Of a stretch of DNA of 64,000 bases, positions 1 through 8,481 are shown in pieces. Origin of the DNA: Pseudomonas helvetica (GTDB lineage Bacteria > Pseudomonadota > Gammaproteobacteria > Pseudomonadales > Pseudomonadaceae); assembly GCF_039908645.1 (NCBI RefSeq), contig NZ_CP150917.1, positions 2,987,501-3,051,500 of the forward strand, written 5' to 3'. The position numbers and the translations under genes are program-made. The notes beneath the pieces are model-generated. The model made no database searches and had not been told where the DNA came from. It saw nothing but the letters and a program-made list of their open reading frames with translations. Positions within the stretch are counted from its first letter, which is position 1. Every line of letters starts with the position of its first letter.

Positions 1-849
1 GGCTTTCGAACAGTACGAGCGGATTTCCAGCTGAGCGCTCCACTCGTTGCCACCGGCCCGGACGAGTTGCCCGCGTTCCAGTGCTTCCGTCACGGCACTT
101 TCGGGCAACCACGCCACGCCGTAGCCCTCGATTGCCATCCGCATGAGCAGCATCGCCATATCGGCTTCATAGCAACGGGAAAGCACGCAGGGAACAGGGG
201 CGTTCTTGATGACGATATCGGCAACGCGCCCCAAAAAAGTCGTGGTGGTATAGGCCAGGTGCGGGACGGGTTTTCCGGTTTTCCCAGGCAGCCGGTGCAG
301 CGGTTCACCCCGACGATTCGGAGCGCAGAGAGGGATGAACGAGTCGTGCCCCAAGGTCAGGCTGACGAATTTTTCGACATCCAGCAGGATCGGCGCTTGA
401 GGGTGATGGTAGACGATCATCAGATCGCAGTTTCCCTCGGCCAGTGCGATGACCGCGTCATGGATATTGGCCGCCACCACACGTGCATTGAAATGCGCGT
501 TGTGCTGTTGAAAGCGGGTCAGCCATTTGGGCAGGAAGGTCATCGACAGGCTGTGCCCGGCAGTGACCTGAATGGAACGCCCAGGCATGCGTTCCTCTTG
601 CCTGAGCGCTGAACGCAATTCAAGCAATGCAGCCAGGGCTTCGCGTCCTTGTTCGCAAAAGGTTCGGCCTGCCAGCGTCAATTGAATCGGGTAGGTGCCC
701 CGATCGACCAGTTCGACACCCACCCAATCCTCCAATGAGCGAATCCGTCTCGACAACGCTGATTGGGTCACACATCGAATCTCGGCCGCCCGGGAGAAAT
801 TCTTGCACTCGGCGATTGCCAATAGATCGTCCAACCACTTGATTTGCAT
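1..849 (-). CDS. LysR-family transcriptional regulator (3' end beyond window)
   Basis: LysR-type activator or repressor. The 283 visible residues start with a winged helix-turn-helix (about residues 1-60; LAIAECKNFSRAAEIRCVTQ then SALSRRIRSLE) and continue into the substrate-sensing domain. The frame stays open to the window edge, so the C-terminus is missing. The N-terminus resembles the HypT/YjiE branch of LysR proteins, but that is from memory. It is divergent from the GltP-type symporter and racemase pair across 229 bp, the usual arrangement for a LysR gene and its target, so I infer control of Glu/Asp uptake and racemisation. The ATG at 847-849 is preceded by GGAGGCGGC, a fair ribosome site. 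Confidence 0.9.
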   Translation of the reverse strand, partial: MQIKWLDDLLAIAECKNFSRAAEIRCVTQSALSRRIRSLEDWVGVELVDRGTYPIQLTLAGRTFCEQGREALAALLELRSALRQEERMPGRSIQVTAGHSLSMTFLPKWLTRFQQHNAHFNARVVAANIHDAVIALAEGNCDLMIVYHHPQAPILLDVEKFVSLTLGHDSFIPLCAPNRRGEPLHRLPGKTGKPVPHLAYTTTTFLGRVADIVIKNAPVPCVLSRCYEADMAMLLMRMAIEGYGVAWLPESAVTEALERGQLVRAGGNEWSAQLEIRSYCSKA

Positions 850-891
850 GACGCCGCCTCCAGCTGTGCTGCGCAAAATTCTACGCCCCTG

Positions 892-902
892 ATACCGGGT
901 AT
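892..902. promoter_or_regulatory. 11-bp palindrome, candidate LysR operator
   Basis: ATACC-G-GGTAT is a perfect palindrome in the 229-bp divergent region, 43 bp ahead of the LysR start and about 180 bp ahead of the symporter start. Its position suits an autoregulatory LysR site. The rest of the region shows no clear sigma-70 promoter by eye. Functional assignment is inference only. Confidence 0.35.
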
Positions 903-1078
903 TCGCGACATTTCACAAACTATTCCAAAACCGCATCGGGATATGGCGATTACTCATCATCTGCCTATCGCGCTCTTCATAGAATCGATCATGCCGCCCG
1001 CAGCAACAGAGCACCCGGGCATTTCGATCCTTTCTCCTGCCAAGCAAAAAACCAATAACACGACTTGAGGAAAACACC

Positions 1079-2374
1079 GTGAAGAACAACAGACTCCCTC
1101 GGCATATCGCCTACGGCATCGCATTGGGCGTGCTCGTTGGCTGGCTTTGCCACCATTTCGCAGCAGACGCCAAGTCTGCGAAAGAAATCGCTACCTACTT
1201 CTCGATGGTCACCGACATCTTTCTTCGCATGATCAAAATGATCATCGCGCCACTGGTGTTTGCGACGCTGGTTGGCGGTATCGCCAGCATGGGCAGTTCG
1301 AGATCCGTGGGGCGCATCGGCACCAGGGCGATGGCCTGGTTCATCAGCGCGTCGGTGGTTTCACTGTTCATTGGCATGCTACTGGTGAACGTGTTCCAGC
1401 CGGGTGCCGGGCTCGATCTGCACGTCAGTCAGGCGGGCGCCACGCCGTTGGCGGTGAACACCGGTGATTTCAGTCTCAAGGTGTTTATCAGTCATGTTTT
1501 CCCGCGCAGCATTGCCGAGGCGATGGCCAACAACGAGATCTTGCAGATTGTCGTGTTCTCGCTGTTTTTCGGTTTTGCCCTGGCCGCCGTGAAAAAAGCG
1601 GGTTTCACCCAGATCACCAAGGGTGTGGATGAGCTGGCCAAGGTGATGTTCAAGATCACCGACTATGTCATGGCCTTTGCGCCCATCGGCGTGTTCGCCG
1701 CTATTGCGTCCGCGATCACCACCGAAGGGCTTGGCTTGTTGCTGGACTACAGCAAGCTGATCGCCGAGTTCTACCTGGGTATCGCTATCCTCTGGGCGGT
1801 GCTGTTCGGCGCAGGTTATCTGTTTCTCGGTCGTTCGGTTTTTACCTTGGGGAAGCTGATCAAGGAGCCGATCCTGTTGGCGTTTTCCACGGCGAGTAGC
1901 GAATCTGCCTACCCGAAAACCATGGAGGCTCTGGAGAAGTTCGGCGCTCCGAAACGGGTGTCCAGCTTTGTGCTGCCGTTGGGGTATTCGTTCAACCTCG
2001 ACGGTTCGATGATGTACCAGGCGTTTGCAATCATGTTCATCGCCCAGGCCTATAACGTTGAACTGAGCTTTACCCAGCAACTGCTGATATTGCTGACCTT
2101 GATGGTGACGAGCAAAGGCATGGCCGGTGTCGCAAGAGCTTCGGTTGTGGTGGTGGCAGCAACGTTGCCGATGTTCAACCTTCCTGAAGCGGGCATTTTG
2201 TTGATTCTCGGTATCGACCAATTCCTTGATATGGCCAGGACCGCGACCAATGTCGTCGGTAACAGCATCGCCACGGCTGTCGTCGCGAAATCGGAACCCG
2301 CCGAAGAGGCTGATGAAGCAGCGCCGGTTGTCCAGGCGTCAACAGCCCCCAGCGCTTCCTCGGTAGCAGTGTGA
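1079..2374 (+). CDS. GltP-type glutamate/aspartate:cation symporter
   Basis: Inner-membrane secondary transporter of the dicarboxylate/amino acid:cation symporter (DAACS) family, 431 residues, the usual length. The hairpin signature STASSESAYPKTME, the substrate motif GYSFNLDGSMMYQ and the late motifs LTLMVTSKGMAGV and DMARTATNVVGNS are all present and are closer to E. coli GltP than to DctA. Glutamate or aspartate is therefore the likely substrate. The start is GTG, with TTGAGGAAA placed well upstream. Its stop overlaps the GTG of the racemase gene, so the two are probably translationally coupled and serve one pathway. The exact substrate and its chirality are not readable from sequence. Confidence 0.9.
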   Translation: MKNNRLPRHIAYGIALGVLVGWLCHHFAADAKSAKEIATYFSMVTDIFLRMIKMIIAPLVFATLVGGIASMGSSRSVGRIGTRAMAWFISASVVSLFIGMLLVNVFQPGAGLDLHVSQAGATPLAVNTGDFSLKVFISHVFPRSIAEAMANNEILQIVVFSLFFGFALAAVKKAGFTQITKGVDELAKVMFKITDYVMAFAPIGVFAAIASAITTEGLGLLLDYSKLIAEFYLGIAILWAVLFGAGYLFLGRSVFTLGKLIKEPILLAFSTASSESAYPKTMEALEKFGAPKRVSSFVLPLGYSFNLDGSMMYQAFAIMFIAQAYNVELSFTQQLLILLTLMVTSKGMAGVARASVVVVAATLPMFNLPEAGILLILGIDQFLDMARTATNVVGNSIATAVVAKSEPAEEADEAAPVVQASTAPSASSVAV

Positions 2375-3849
2375 ACATCATGATGAAAGCCCAATCCCAA
2401 CGAACAAACACGCCAGCCCTGACCCGAAAGCTGGGTATCGTCGGCGGCCTTGGCTCCCTGGCGGGAGGCGACCTTTTCTTCAAACTGGTCAAGTCCAGAG
2501 CCGTGCTGGCTGATCAAGGTCGATACCACTTCCTCTTCGAGCAACATCCCTTCAAGGACATTCTGTTGCCACTGGACAGGGTCGCGAGCATGACCTCCAG
2601 AAAGTTCTATGTCTTTCAAGTCTGCCAATCGTTTGAGGCGAGCGGGGTGGACGCGATCATGTTGCCTTGTTTCGCGAGCCACACCTTCCGGGAGGAGATC
2701 CAGGAGGAGTTGGGCATTCCCATCCTGGACATGATGGCGGCCCTGAGCGAGAACATCCGTCATGTTGCAGACCCGGGCAGCACGCTGGGGGTTCTGGCCT
2801 CGGACTACGTTCGTCACTCAGGGTTATTTGAGCGCTACCTTGGGGCTGACTTCCAATTGGTCTATCCGACTGAGCAGGATCAATCGGCGATGATGGAGGC
2901 GATGTACGGTGTCGACGGTATCAAGGACGGACAGCTTGAGGGTGTCCCGTTGGAGCGTGTGCATCAGGCCTGCCTGTCGCTGCAATACCAGGGGGCGAGC
3001 CTGATCGTCCCAGGGATGACAGAGCTCTCGCTGGTGTGTGCCGACCTGCAACGTCGCGGGGTGAAGCTGCTCGATGTGAATGAAATATACGCTGCGGCGG
3101 CGACCCTTCCAGAGAACCAAACGGCTCGTCCACCGTTCAAGCTTGGCATCGTGGGCGGCGTAGGCCCTGCGGCGACGGTGGACTTCATGGCCAAGGTGGT
3201 CAGGCATACGCCGGCTGGCCGGGATCAGGAACACATCAAGATGGTCGTCGAACAGAATCCGCAGATTCCGGACCGAACCGCGAACCTGTTGTTCAATCAA
3301 GCCGATCCAACCATGGCCATGTATGCCGCCTGCAAACGGCTTGAGAGTTATGGTGCAAATGCCATAGCGATCCCGTGCAATACAGCGCACGCGTTCGTCG
3401 AGCGTATCCAGGCTTACCTTCGGGTTCCCATTATCAATATGCTCAACGAAACCATAGGCGCTATCGCCGAGCGATACGGTTCAGGCAAGACAATTGGACT
3501 GCTGGCCACCTCCGGCACGATCCAGAGCCGGGTCTATCATGACGCTGCACGGCTCGCCGGTTTGCAACTGATCACTCCAGGCTTCGATTATCAGGGGCTG
3601 GTGATGGATGCGATTTATGGTGAGCGTGGGATCAAGGCAGGTTTTGTCGACGGGCATTGCAAGGATCAGCTACTGCTTGCCGCAGAGCATCTGTGCGAAT
3701 TGGGGGCGGATGTGCTGATTCTGGGATGCACGGAACTGCCGCTGGTCTTGAGCCATTGCGACGATTTCAAAATACGCGAACACACTGTCGCGTTGGTGGA
3801 TCCGACCACTATTCTGGCGATCAAATGTGTTCAATGGGCTTCGCAGTGA
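2371..3849 (+). CDS. Tandem double-domain aspartate/glutamate racemase family protein
   Basis: A 492-residue fusion of two Asp/Glu racemase domains (about 20-245 and 255-490); single-domain racemases of this family are about 230-250 residues. The C-terminal half has both catalytic cysteines, IPCNTAH (Cys336) and LGCTELP (Cys453). The N-terminal half keeps the first (MLPCFASH, Cys100) but has Met216 where the second should be (PGMTEL), so it is probably not a standard two-base racemase. GTG 2371 gives a 4-base overlap with the symporter gene; ATG 2380 or 2383 are alternatives and none has a good ribosome site. With the symporter it probably interconverts imported D- and L-Glu or Asp. The role of the first half is unknown. 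Confidence 0.85.
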   Translation: MNIMMKAQSQRTNTPALTRKLGIVGGLGSLAGGDLFFKLVKSRAVLADQGRYHFLFEQHPFKDILLPLDRVASMTSRKFYVFQVCQSFEASGVDAIMLPCFASHTFREEIQEELGIPILDMMAALSENIRHVADPGSTLGVLASDYVRHSGLFERYLGADFQLVYPTEQDQSAMMEAMYGVDGIKDGQLEGVPLERVHQACLSLQYQGASLIVPGMTELSLVCADLQRRGVKLLDVNEIYAAAATLPENQTARPPFKLGIVGGVGPAATVDFMAKVVRHTPAGRDQEHIKMVVEQNPQIPDRTANLLFNQADPTMAMYAACKRLESYGANAIAIPCNTAHAFVERIQAYLRVPIINMLNETIGAIAERYGSGKTIGLLATSGTIQSRVYHDAARLAGLQLITPGFDYQGLVMDAIYGERGIKAGFVDGHCKDQLLLAAEHLCELGADVLILGCTELPLVLSHCDDFKIREHTVALVDPTTILAIKCVQWASQ

Positions 3850-4006
3850 TGATGTTGGACTGTTTGCGAGTGCAACGACGGTGCCGACTCACGGTCGTGC
3901 CGTCGAACCCTTGCAGGAGGGATCGACTCGAGCGTCCACCGTTGCCAGGTACACGCAACGTTCGTTGCACCCAACGGGGCCTGTCACTGACCTGCGTCGT
4001 CCATCT

Positions 4007-4342
4007 CTAGTGATCCGCAGGTACCCCGGATTGAACGAGCAGCGCCTGGGCCAACTCTTCGTCACTGGCCTGGAGGCCAGGATGATCGTGTCGAGCCTGC
4101 ATCAACATCGACTCCAGATTGGCGTCGCGAATGGCGCCGCCGCTCGCGACGAAGCTGGAGAGGTCTTCGCGGGCTGGCGTGACGATTTTGTCGTCTCTGA
4201 ATGTCGAGTACAGCGACACGGAGAGCCCTGCCGACGTTGCAACTTCGCGCGCATCAATATCGGGCATATGGCGCCTGTGGGCCATGGCCGAACCGAAGGG
4301 CAAGCAAAGCACCAGCAATGGAATGAGGAATATACGTCGCAT
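4007..4342 (-). CDS. DUF2388 secreted protein, copy 1
   Basis: A 111-residue protein with a cleavable signal peptide (LIPLLVLCLPFGSAMA, residues 6-21) followed by a DUF2388-type domain: REVATSAGLSVSLYSTFRDD, then SSFVASGGAIR and a C-terminal ASDEELAQALL. It is probably periplasmic, and the function of the family is unknown. GGAGGA lies just ahead of the ATG. It is closely related to the gene at 4521-4838 on the same strand, and similarity continues about 20 bases past both stop codons, which points to a tandem duplication. A third, more distant copy lies at 33840-34154. Confidence 0.8.
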   Translation of the reverse strand: MRRIFLIPLLVLCLPFGSAMAHRRHMPDIDAREVATSAGLSVSLYSTFRDDKIVTPAREDLSSFVASGGAIRDANLESMLMQARHDHPGLQASDEELAQALLVQSGVPADH

Positions 4343-4520
4343 GGCGAGTCCTCCGAAAACATGAGACCTGAATGACTGGTCTTATGTTTTTTGATCCGCG
4401 CTGTCGGACAGGAGTTCCTGGTCGGTGGTGCATGTCAGCACAGAGGCCGAGGACCGGGACGTTAGGCCAACGTCATCATCCCGGTGAACCTCGAAGTTTG
4501 TCACTGACGTGCGTATGCCT

Positions 4521-4838
4521 CTAGTGATCGGCAGGTGCCTCGGCTTGAATGAGGATTGCTTGGGCCAGATCTTCGTCGCTGGCCTTGAGGCCTGGGTGTT
4601 CAAGTCGAATCCGTTTCAACTCCGACTCCAGATAGGCACCGCGAATGGCACCTCCACTCGCCACGAAGCTGGAAGCGTCATCGCGGGCGGAAACGACCAG
4701 TTTGTGGTCCTTGAACGTTGAGTAAAGGGATGCGGAAACACCTGCCGAGGTGGCGACATCGCGTGCATCTACACGGGCAAAGGCCGAACCAAAGGGCAGA
4801 CAAAGGATTAGCGAAGAGATGACAAGTGTGCGACGCAT
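4521..4838 (-). CDS. DUF2388 secreted protein, copy 2
   Basis: A 105-residue paralogue of the neighbouring gene, with a signal peptide (LVISSLILCLPFGSAFA) and the same core (DVATSAGVSASLYSTFKD, SSFVASGGAIRG, KASDEDLAQAIL), ending in the same PADH. It has a GGAGGAC ribosome site. The copies differ mostly between the signal peptide and the core, where copy 1 has six extra residues. The 178 bp between the copies hold no further gene I can support. The function is unknown. Confidence 0.8.
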   Translation of the reverse strand: MRRTLVISSLILCLPFGSAFARVDARDVATSAGVSASLYSTFKDHKLVVSARDDASSFVASGGAIRGAYLESELKRIRLEHPGLKASDEDLAQAILIQAEAPADH

Positions 4839-5076
4839 GACGGCGTCCTCCGAATGGATGAAGCAACGGATGTGCTACTTAAATTTGGAGGTGTGGCGGC
4901 AGTCAGGAGTTCCCCTGCGTCGGCATATCTACACGCAAAGCAGAAGGGGGAGCGGCCGGTCGGGTGATACGCAGCGGCAATAGTTGCCAGCTGTCAGTCT
5001 GTTGGAATGATTGGGCCGCTACGGTGTCGACCGCAATAAGCGGAGTCGCCAACATGACTTGGTCAGCAGGTTCGTC

Positions 5077-5697
5077 ATGCGTCTGATCTGGATTGCTACT
5101 TGTCTCTCAATAACCCTTCTCGGGGGGCAGGTGAGCGCGGCTGACCAAGCGCAAAACAAGGAGGTGGCGGTGGACAAGGCGCAAGTCCTGGAACAGAAGA
5201 CTGCAGAGAAGGGCAGTTTGGCACCGGTGCCCAAAGCCGAGGCGATTACCCCCTCTGAAGCGCAGGCGGTCGATCCGGCAGGCAAAGCACCCTTGAAGGA
5301 TGCAATAACTTGCCTTTCACGCACTATTTTCTGGGAGGCCAAAGGTGGGGAATTGGCCGACATGGAAGCGGTTGCCAATGTGGTGTTGAACCGGCTAGGC
5401 CATGAAGGTTTTCCAGGTACGGTGTGCGAGGTGGTCAAGCAAGGTTCGCAAAAGCATGCTTGCCAGTTTTCGTGGTGGTGTGATCGACGATCGGATCATA
5501 CCGACGAAGACGCTCCCTATGCGGCTGCTACGGAAATAGCGCGAAAAGCGCTCAATCACCAACTCACTGATCGAACCCATGGCGCCATGTATTTCCATAG
5601 TAAACACGTGAAACCCGAATGGGCCAGGGAATACATCAAGACCGCCGAGACCCGAAAATTTGTCTTCTATAAGCCTCACGACGGTACCGCACGATAG
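5077..5697 (+). CDS. SleB/CwlJ-type cell wall hydrolase
   Basis: A 206-residue secreted protein with a signal peptide (residues 1-23, ending GQVSA), a variable alanine/lysine-rich linker to about 75, and a Hydrolase_2 (SleB) domain to the end. The domain shows CLSRTIFWEAKGGE with the expected catalytic Glu, EAVANVVLNR, the C-x-F-S-W pattern in ACQFSWWCD, and the late GAMYFHSK. In Bacillus, SleB and CwlJ cleave spore cortex; Gram-negative relatives are thought to act on peptidoglycan. I chose ATG 5077 because it begins directly with the signal peptide; a TTG at 5011 would add 22 residues unlike a leader. Confidence 0.85.
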   Translation: MRLIWIATCLSITLLGGQVSAADQAQNKEVAVDKAQVLEQKTAEKGSLAPVPKAEAITPSEAQAVDPAGKAPLKDAITCLSRTIFWEAKGGELADMEAVANVVLNRLGHEGFPGTVCEVVKQGSQKHACQFSWWCDRRSDHTDEDAPYAAATEIARKALNHQLTDRTHGAMYFHSKHVKPEWAREYIKTAETRKFVFYKPHDGTAR

Positions 5698-5796
5698 ACG
5701 CGTTTGCTCAGACTCCGTCAGGATGCAAACGTGGCGAAGCCCCCCGCGCAGTGCCAGTATGAATAGGAGTTATCGGCATTTCTCCGGGTGCGCAAC

Positions 5797-6567
5797 ATGG
5801 ACACCACCGAGCGCTTGTCATCACTGACTGCCAGCCGCCTTCAAGCCTTGCACCGGGACGGTTTTGTGGTGCTGCCCGGCGTGCTGGATAGCGCCCAAAT
5901 CAGTGCGCTGCGCCATGCAATAGATGGCCTGAAACCTCAGCACTGGGACTACAGTGGCTCGCTTGACCATTACAAGTGCGTGTTCAACCGTGACCCGTTT
6001 TGGCTGCCGTTTCTCGATCTGGACGGGGTCATCGAACTGGCCGAAGCAGCCTTGGGAGACGATTGTCACATCATTGGCCAGACCGCCTGGCGCTGCCATC
6101 CCGGCTTCATCGGTGCTCCATTGCACCTGGATTACCTGGTGATGGAACTGCCGCGAAGCTTGCTGGCCGACCCAGCCTTTGAATTGCCGATGCAGATCTG
6201 TACCGCGCAATTCTACCTCGACGATATCGATGCCGACCTCAGTCCCACTCGGGTGATCCCCGGTAGCCACCGAGCAGGGCGGCCGCCAGCTCGTGGTGAA
6301 AACCAGTGGCACGGCAGTATGGCGAAACCAGTGCTGTGTCAGGCCGGGGACGCTCTGATGTTTCGCAGTGAGCTGTGGCACGCCGGTAGCGACAACCGAA
6401 CCACCGACCGCGTGCGCTACCTGTTGCAGGTACACTACGGCCGGCGAATGGTGGCGCAGAAGTTCTCGCCTTACCTGCACTGGCGCTTCAACCCCGACGT
6501 GCTGGCCGCCGCGACACCGCGTCAACGGCGCCTGCTGGGGGAGCATCGGGAAGCGGAATATGACTGA
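5797..6567 (+). CDS. Phytanoyl-CoA dioxygenase (PhyH) family protein
   Basis: A 256-residue protein with a PhyH fold, an Fe(II)/2-oxoglutarate oxygenase. The iron triad is visible as H-x-D in APLHLDYLV and the distal His in ELWHAGSDN, with RYLLQVHYGRR holding the Arg that would bind 2-oxoglutarate. The N-terminal LHRDGFVVLPGVL is typical. The substrate cannot be deduced. A GTG at 5788 is an alternative start. Downstream lies a broken thioesterase gene and then a LacI regulator, so this may be what is left of a small catabolic or biosynthetic operon. Confidence 0.85.
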   Translation: MDTTERLSSLTASRLQALHRDGFVVLPGVLDSAQISALRHAIDGLKPQHWDYSGSLDHYKCVFNRDPFWLPFLDLDGVIELAEAALGDDCHIIGQTAWRCHPGFIGAPLHLDYLVMELPRSLLADPAFELPMQICTAQFYLDDIDADLSPTRVIPGSHRAGRPPARGENQWHGSMAKPVLCQAGDALMFRSELWHAGSDNRTTDRVRYLLQVHYGRRMVAQKFSPYLHWRFNPDVLAAATPRQRRLLGEHREAEYD

Positions 6568-6589
6568 CATTTCAAGGAAGAACAGACTG

Positions 6590-6886
6590 ATGCCTAAAGC
6601 GGTTTTCGTCAGCAGAACCATTCTATTTGGAGATTGCGACCCGGCAGGTGTGGTTTACACCCCGCGATTTTCATATTTTGCAGTGGAAGCCATTTATACG
6701 GCGCTTGATAGATGGCTGGGAGCGCCCGGACTCAGAACGCTGATTTGCAGTCAACGGGGCAGGGGGGGGCGGGGAGATTTCTGTCTGGAACCTGGCCGAT
6801 CTCAAGCTCTGAGCACCCCTGGCAGGCCATTCGTGCCGCCTACTGCCGGGCATCGTGTTGTCATGCTTTTGCCAAGCATGACATGA
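6590..6886 (+). pseudogene. Truncated 4-hydroxybenzoyl-CoA thioesterase-like (hotdog) gene
   Basis: The first 40 or so codons encode a clear hotdog thioesterase start: VSRTILFGDCDPAGVVYTPR then FSYFAVEAIYTALDRWLG, with the catalytic Asp in the FGDCDPAGVVY motif. After about residue 45 the frame turns into low-quality Arg/Gly/Pro sequence across a G-rich run near 6757-6776, and I see no hotdog continuation in any forward frame. Family members are about 130-150 residues. The frame ends at 6886 inside an inverted repeat. I read this as a 5' remnant after a deletion. It starts 22 bases after the PhyH stop. Confidence 0.7.
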
Positions 6887-6894
6887 TGCCCGGC
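6845..6894. repeat. Long near-perfect inverted repeat ahead of the LacI gene
   Basis: Arms 6845-6868 and 6874-6894 (GCCGGGCATC...GTCATGCTT and its complement) pair over about 19 bp with one internal bulge and a 5-base loop. It ends 23 bases before the LacI-family ATG. No T-tract follows on either strand, so a simple intrinsic terminator is doubtful. It may be an operator region or a repeat remnant at the edge of the deletion that broke the thioesterase gene. Confidence 0.6.
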
Positions 6895-6917
6895 CAGACA
6901 AGCAATGGCACCCGCGA

Positions 6918-7916
6918 ATGGCTTCAGTTAAAGATGTCGCACGGCTGGCGGGGGTTTCCCTCATGACCGTATCCAGGGCGCTCAACACCCCGGAAAAGCT
7001 CAACCAGGAAACGCTGGCGAAAGTTCGTCAAGCGGTCGAGGCCCTGGGATACGTCCCCAGTCTTTCTGCGCGCAAGATCCGTGGCGGTCACTCCAGTGGC
7101 AAGACTATTGGCGTCTTCGCGCTGGATACCGCGACAACCCCCTTCGCTGTAGAAATGCTGCTTTCAATGGAGCGCACGGCACGAGAAAACGGCTGGAACG
7201 TCTTTATTCTCAACGTGTTCGAGGCTCCGCCGAGTCAGCAAACCATCGACCTGATGCTGTCGCATCAGCCCGACGGGATCATCTTCAGCGCCATGCAGCT
7301 TCGTACCGTCGAGATTCCCCAGGTGCTCCGCAGCCTGCCGCTGGTACTCAGCAACTGCATGAGTTCAGAGCCAGGCGTGGCCTGTTACGTCCCCGATGAC
7401 GAAGACGGTCAGTACCAGGCCGTGCGGCAAGCATTGAAGCGTGGCTACCGGCATCCGTTGTGCATCAACCTGCCGCAAAGCAGCCTCGCTTGGGAGTTGC
7501 GCCAGCAGGGATTGGTTCGCGCCCTGGCAGAAGGCGGTGTGTCCCTGGACAGTGTTCCCCAATACAACCTGTCGACCGATGACGCCTATGAGGAAACGGT
7601 TGTAGCGCTGGAGCAGCAATTGCGTGAGTCGGATGGAAAGCCGACCTTCGATCTGCTTATTTGTGGCAACGACCGCATTGCGTTGGTCGCTTATCAATAC
7701 CTGCTCAGTCGTGGCCTGCGTATTCCCGCCGAGGTGGCCGTACTTGGCTACGACAATATGATCGGCGTTGCCGAGTTGTTCTATCCACCGCTGAGCACCG
7801 TGCAACTCCCGTATTACGAAATGGGCCGGCGTGCCGCTCAGCACTTGATTGAAAGCAGGAATGAGCCTTCTATTCATAGGGTTTCATGTCCCCTCGTGGA
7901 GCGTAAATCCTGGTGA
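6918..7916 (+). CDS. LacI-family transcriptional regulator
   Basis: A 332-residue protein. Residues 1-25 form the LacI helix-turn-helix (SVKDVARLAGVSLMTVSRAL), followed by the hinge region (LGYVPSLSARKIRGG) and a periplasmic-binding-protein-like effector domain (IGVFALDTATTPF; LLICGNDRIAL; VAVLGYDN near the end). Such regulators usually respond to sugars or nucleosides and repress neighbouring genes. No sugar transport or catabolic genes adjoin it, so its target is unknown; the PhyH/thioesterase remnant upstream and the cytochrome c downstream are candidates only by position. Confidence 0.9.
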   Translation: MASVKDVARLAGVSLMTVSRALNTPEKLNQETLAKVRQAVEALGYVPSLSARKIRGGHSSGKTIGVFALDTATTPFAVEMLLSMERTARENGWNVFILNVFEAPPSQQTIDLMLSHQPDGIIFSAMQLRTVEIPQVLRSLPLVLSNCMSSEPGVACYVPDDEDGQYQAVRQALKRGYRHPLCINLPQSSLAWELRQQGLVRALAEGGVSLDSVPQYNLSTDDAYEETVVALEQQLRESDGKPTFDLLICGNDRIALVAYQYLLSRGLRIPAEVAVLGYDNMIGVAELFYPPLSTVQLPYYEMGRRAAQHLIESRNEPSIHRVSCPLVERKSW

Positions 7917-7980
7917 TCGCTGTCACAGAGCACGCTGTAGATCTTCAAAGCGGTAAGTAACACCTGATGAGGAGCAGAAC

Positions 7981-8370
7981 TTGAAGAAAGCCGCAGTACT
8001 AACCGTCGCCTTGATGCTCAATGCAGGCGTATTCAGCACACCAGCAGACGCGGCCGGCGATGCTGAAGCGGGAGGGAAGCTCTTTAACCGAATATGCGGC
8101 GGTTGCCATCAAGTGGGTGATTCAGCCCGAGGTTCTTTTGGTCCGCAACTCAATGGCATTTTTGGGCGCCATGCCGGCAGCACGACGGACTACCAGTACT
8201 CTACCGCGATGAAATCGTCAGACGTGGTCTGGACCCGCGAAACGCTGGCCGCCTACATCGAAGCGCCAAAAAAAGTAGTCCCCGGGACGCGCATGATTTT
8301 CTGGGGTATCAGCGATCCGGAAAAGATCGAAAACCTGTTGGCCTACCTTCAGACATTTCAGCCGCAATAA
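7981..8370 (+). CDS. Class I c-type cytochrome, small periplasmic
   Basis: A 129-residue protein with a signal peptide (to about residue 25, PADAA), one haem-binding motif RICGGCHQVG, the GPQLNGIFGRHAG segment typical of cytochrome c2-like proteins, and the axial methionine in PGTRMIFWGI. It is a soluble periplasmic electron carrier. The start is TTG at 7981 with GAGGAGC five to six bases upstream; no ATG fits the signal peptide. The gene stands alone between a LacI regulator and an unknown gene, so its redox partner cannot be named. Confidence 0.9.
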   Translation: MKKAAVLTVALMLNAGVFSTPADAAGDAEAGGKLFNRICGGCHQVGDSARGSFGPQLNGIFGRHAGSTTDYQYSTAMKSSDVVWTRETLAAYIEAPKKVVPGTRMIFWGISDPEKIENLLAYLQTFQPQ

Positions 8371-8481
8371 ACCGAAGCTCGGCAAACGTCATCCTCGTAA
8401 AGCCGGACAGAAGGCATTTTGCTGGCCCCGAAGCCTCAAAATTACCGCCAAAATCGCTTCATTTTCAGGTGGTTAGGCGGA

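Noticed and set aside
4382..4603. Short minus-strand frame between the two DUF2388 genes
   Set aside because: It overlaps the end of copy 2, has no ribosome site and no signal peptide or domain.
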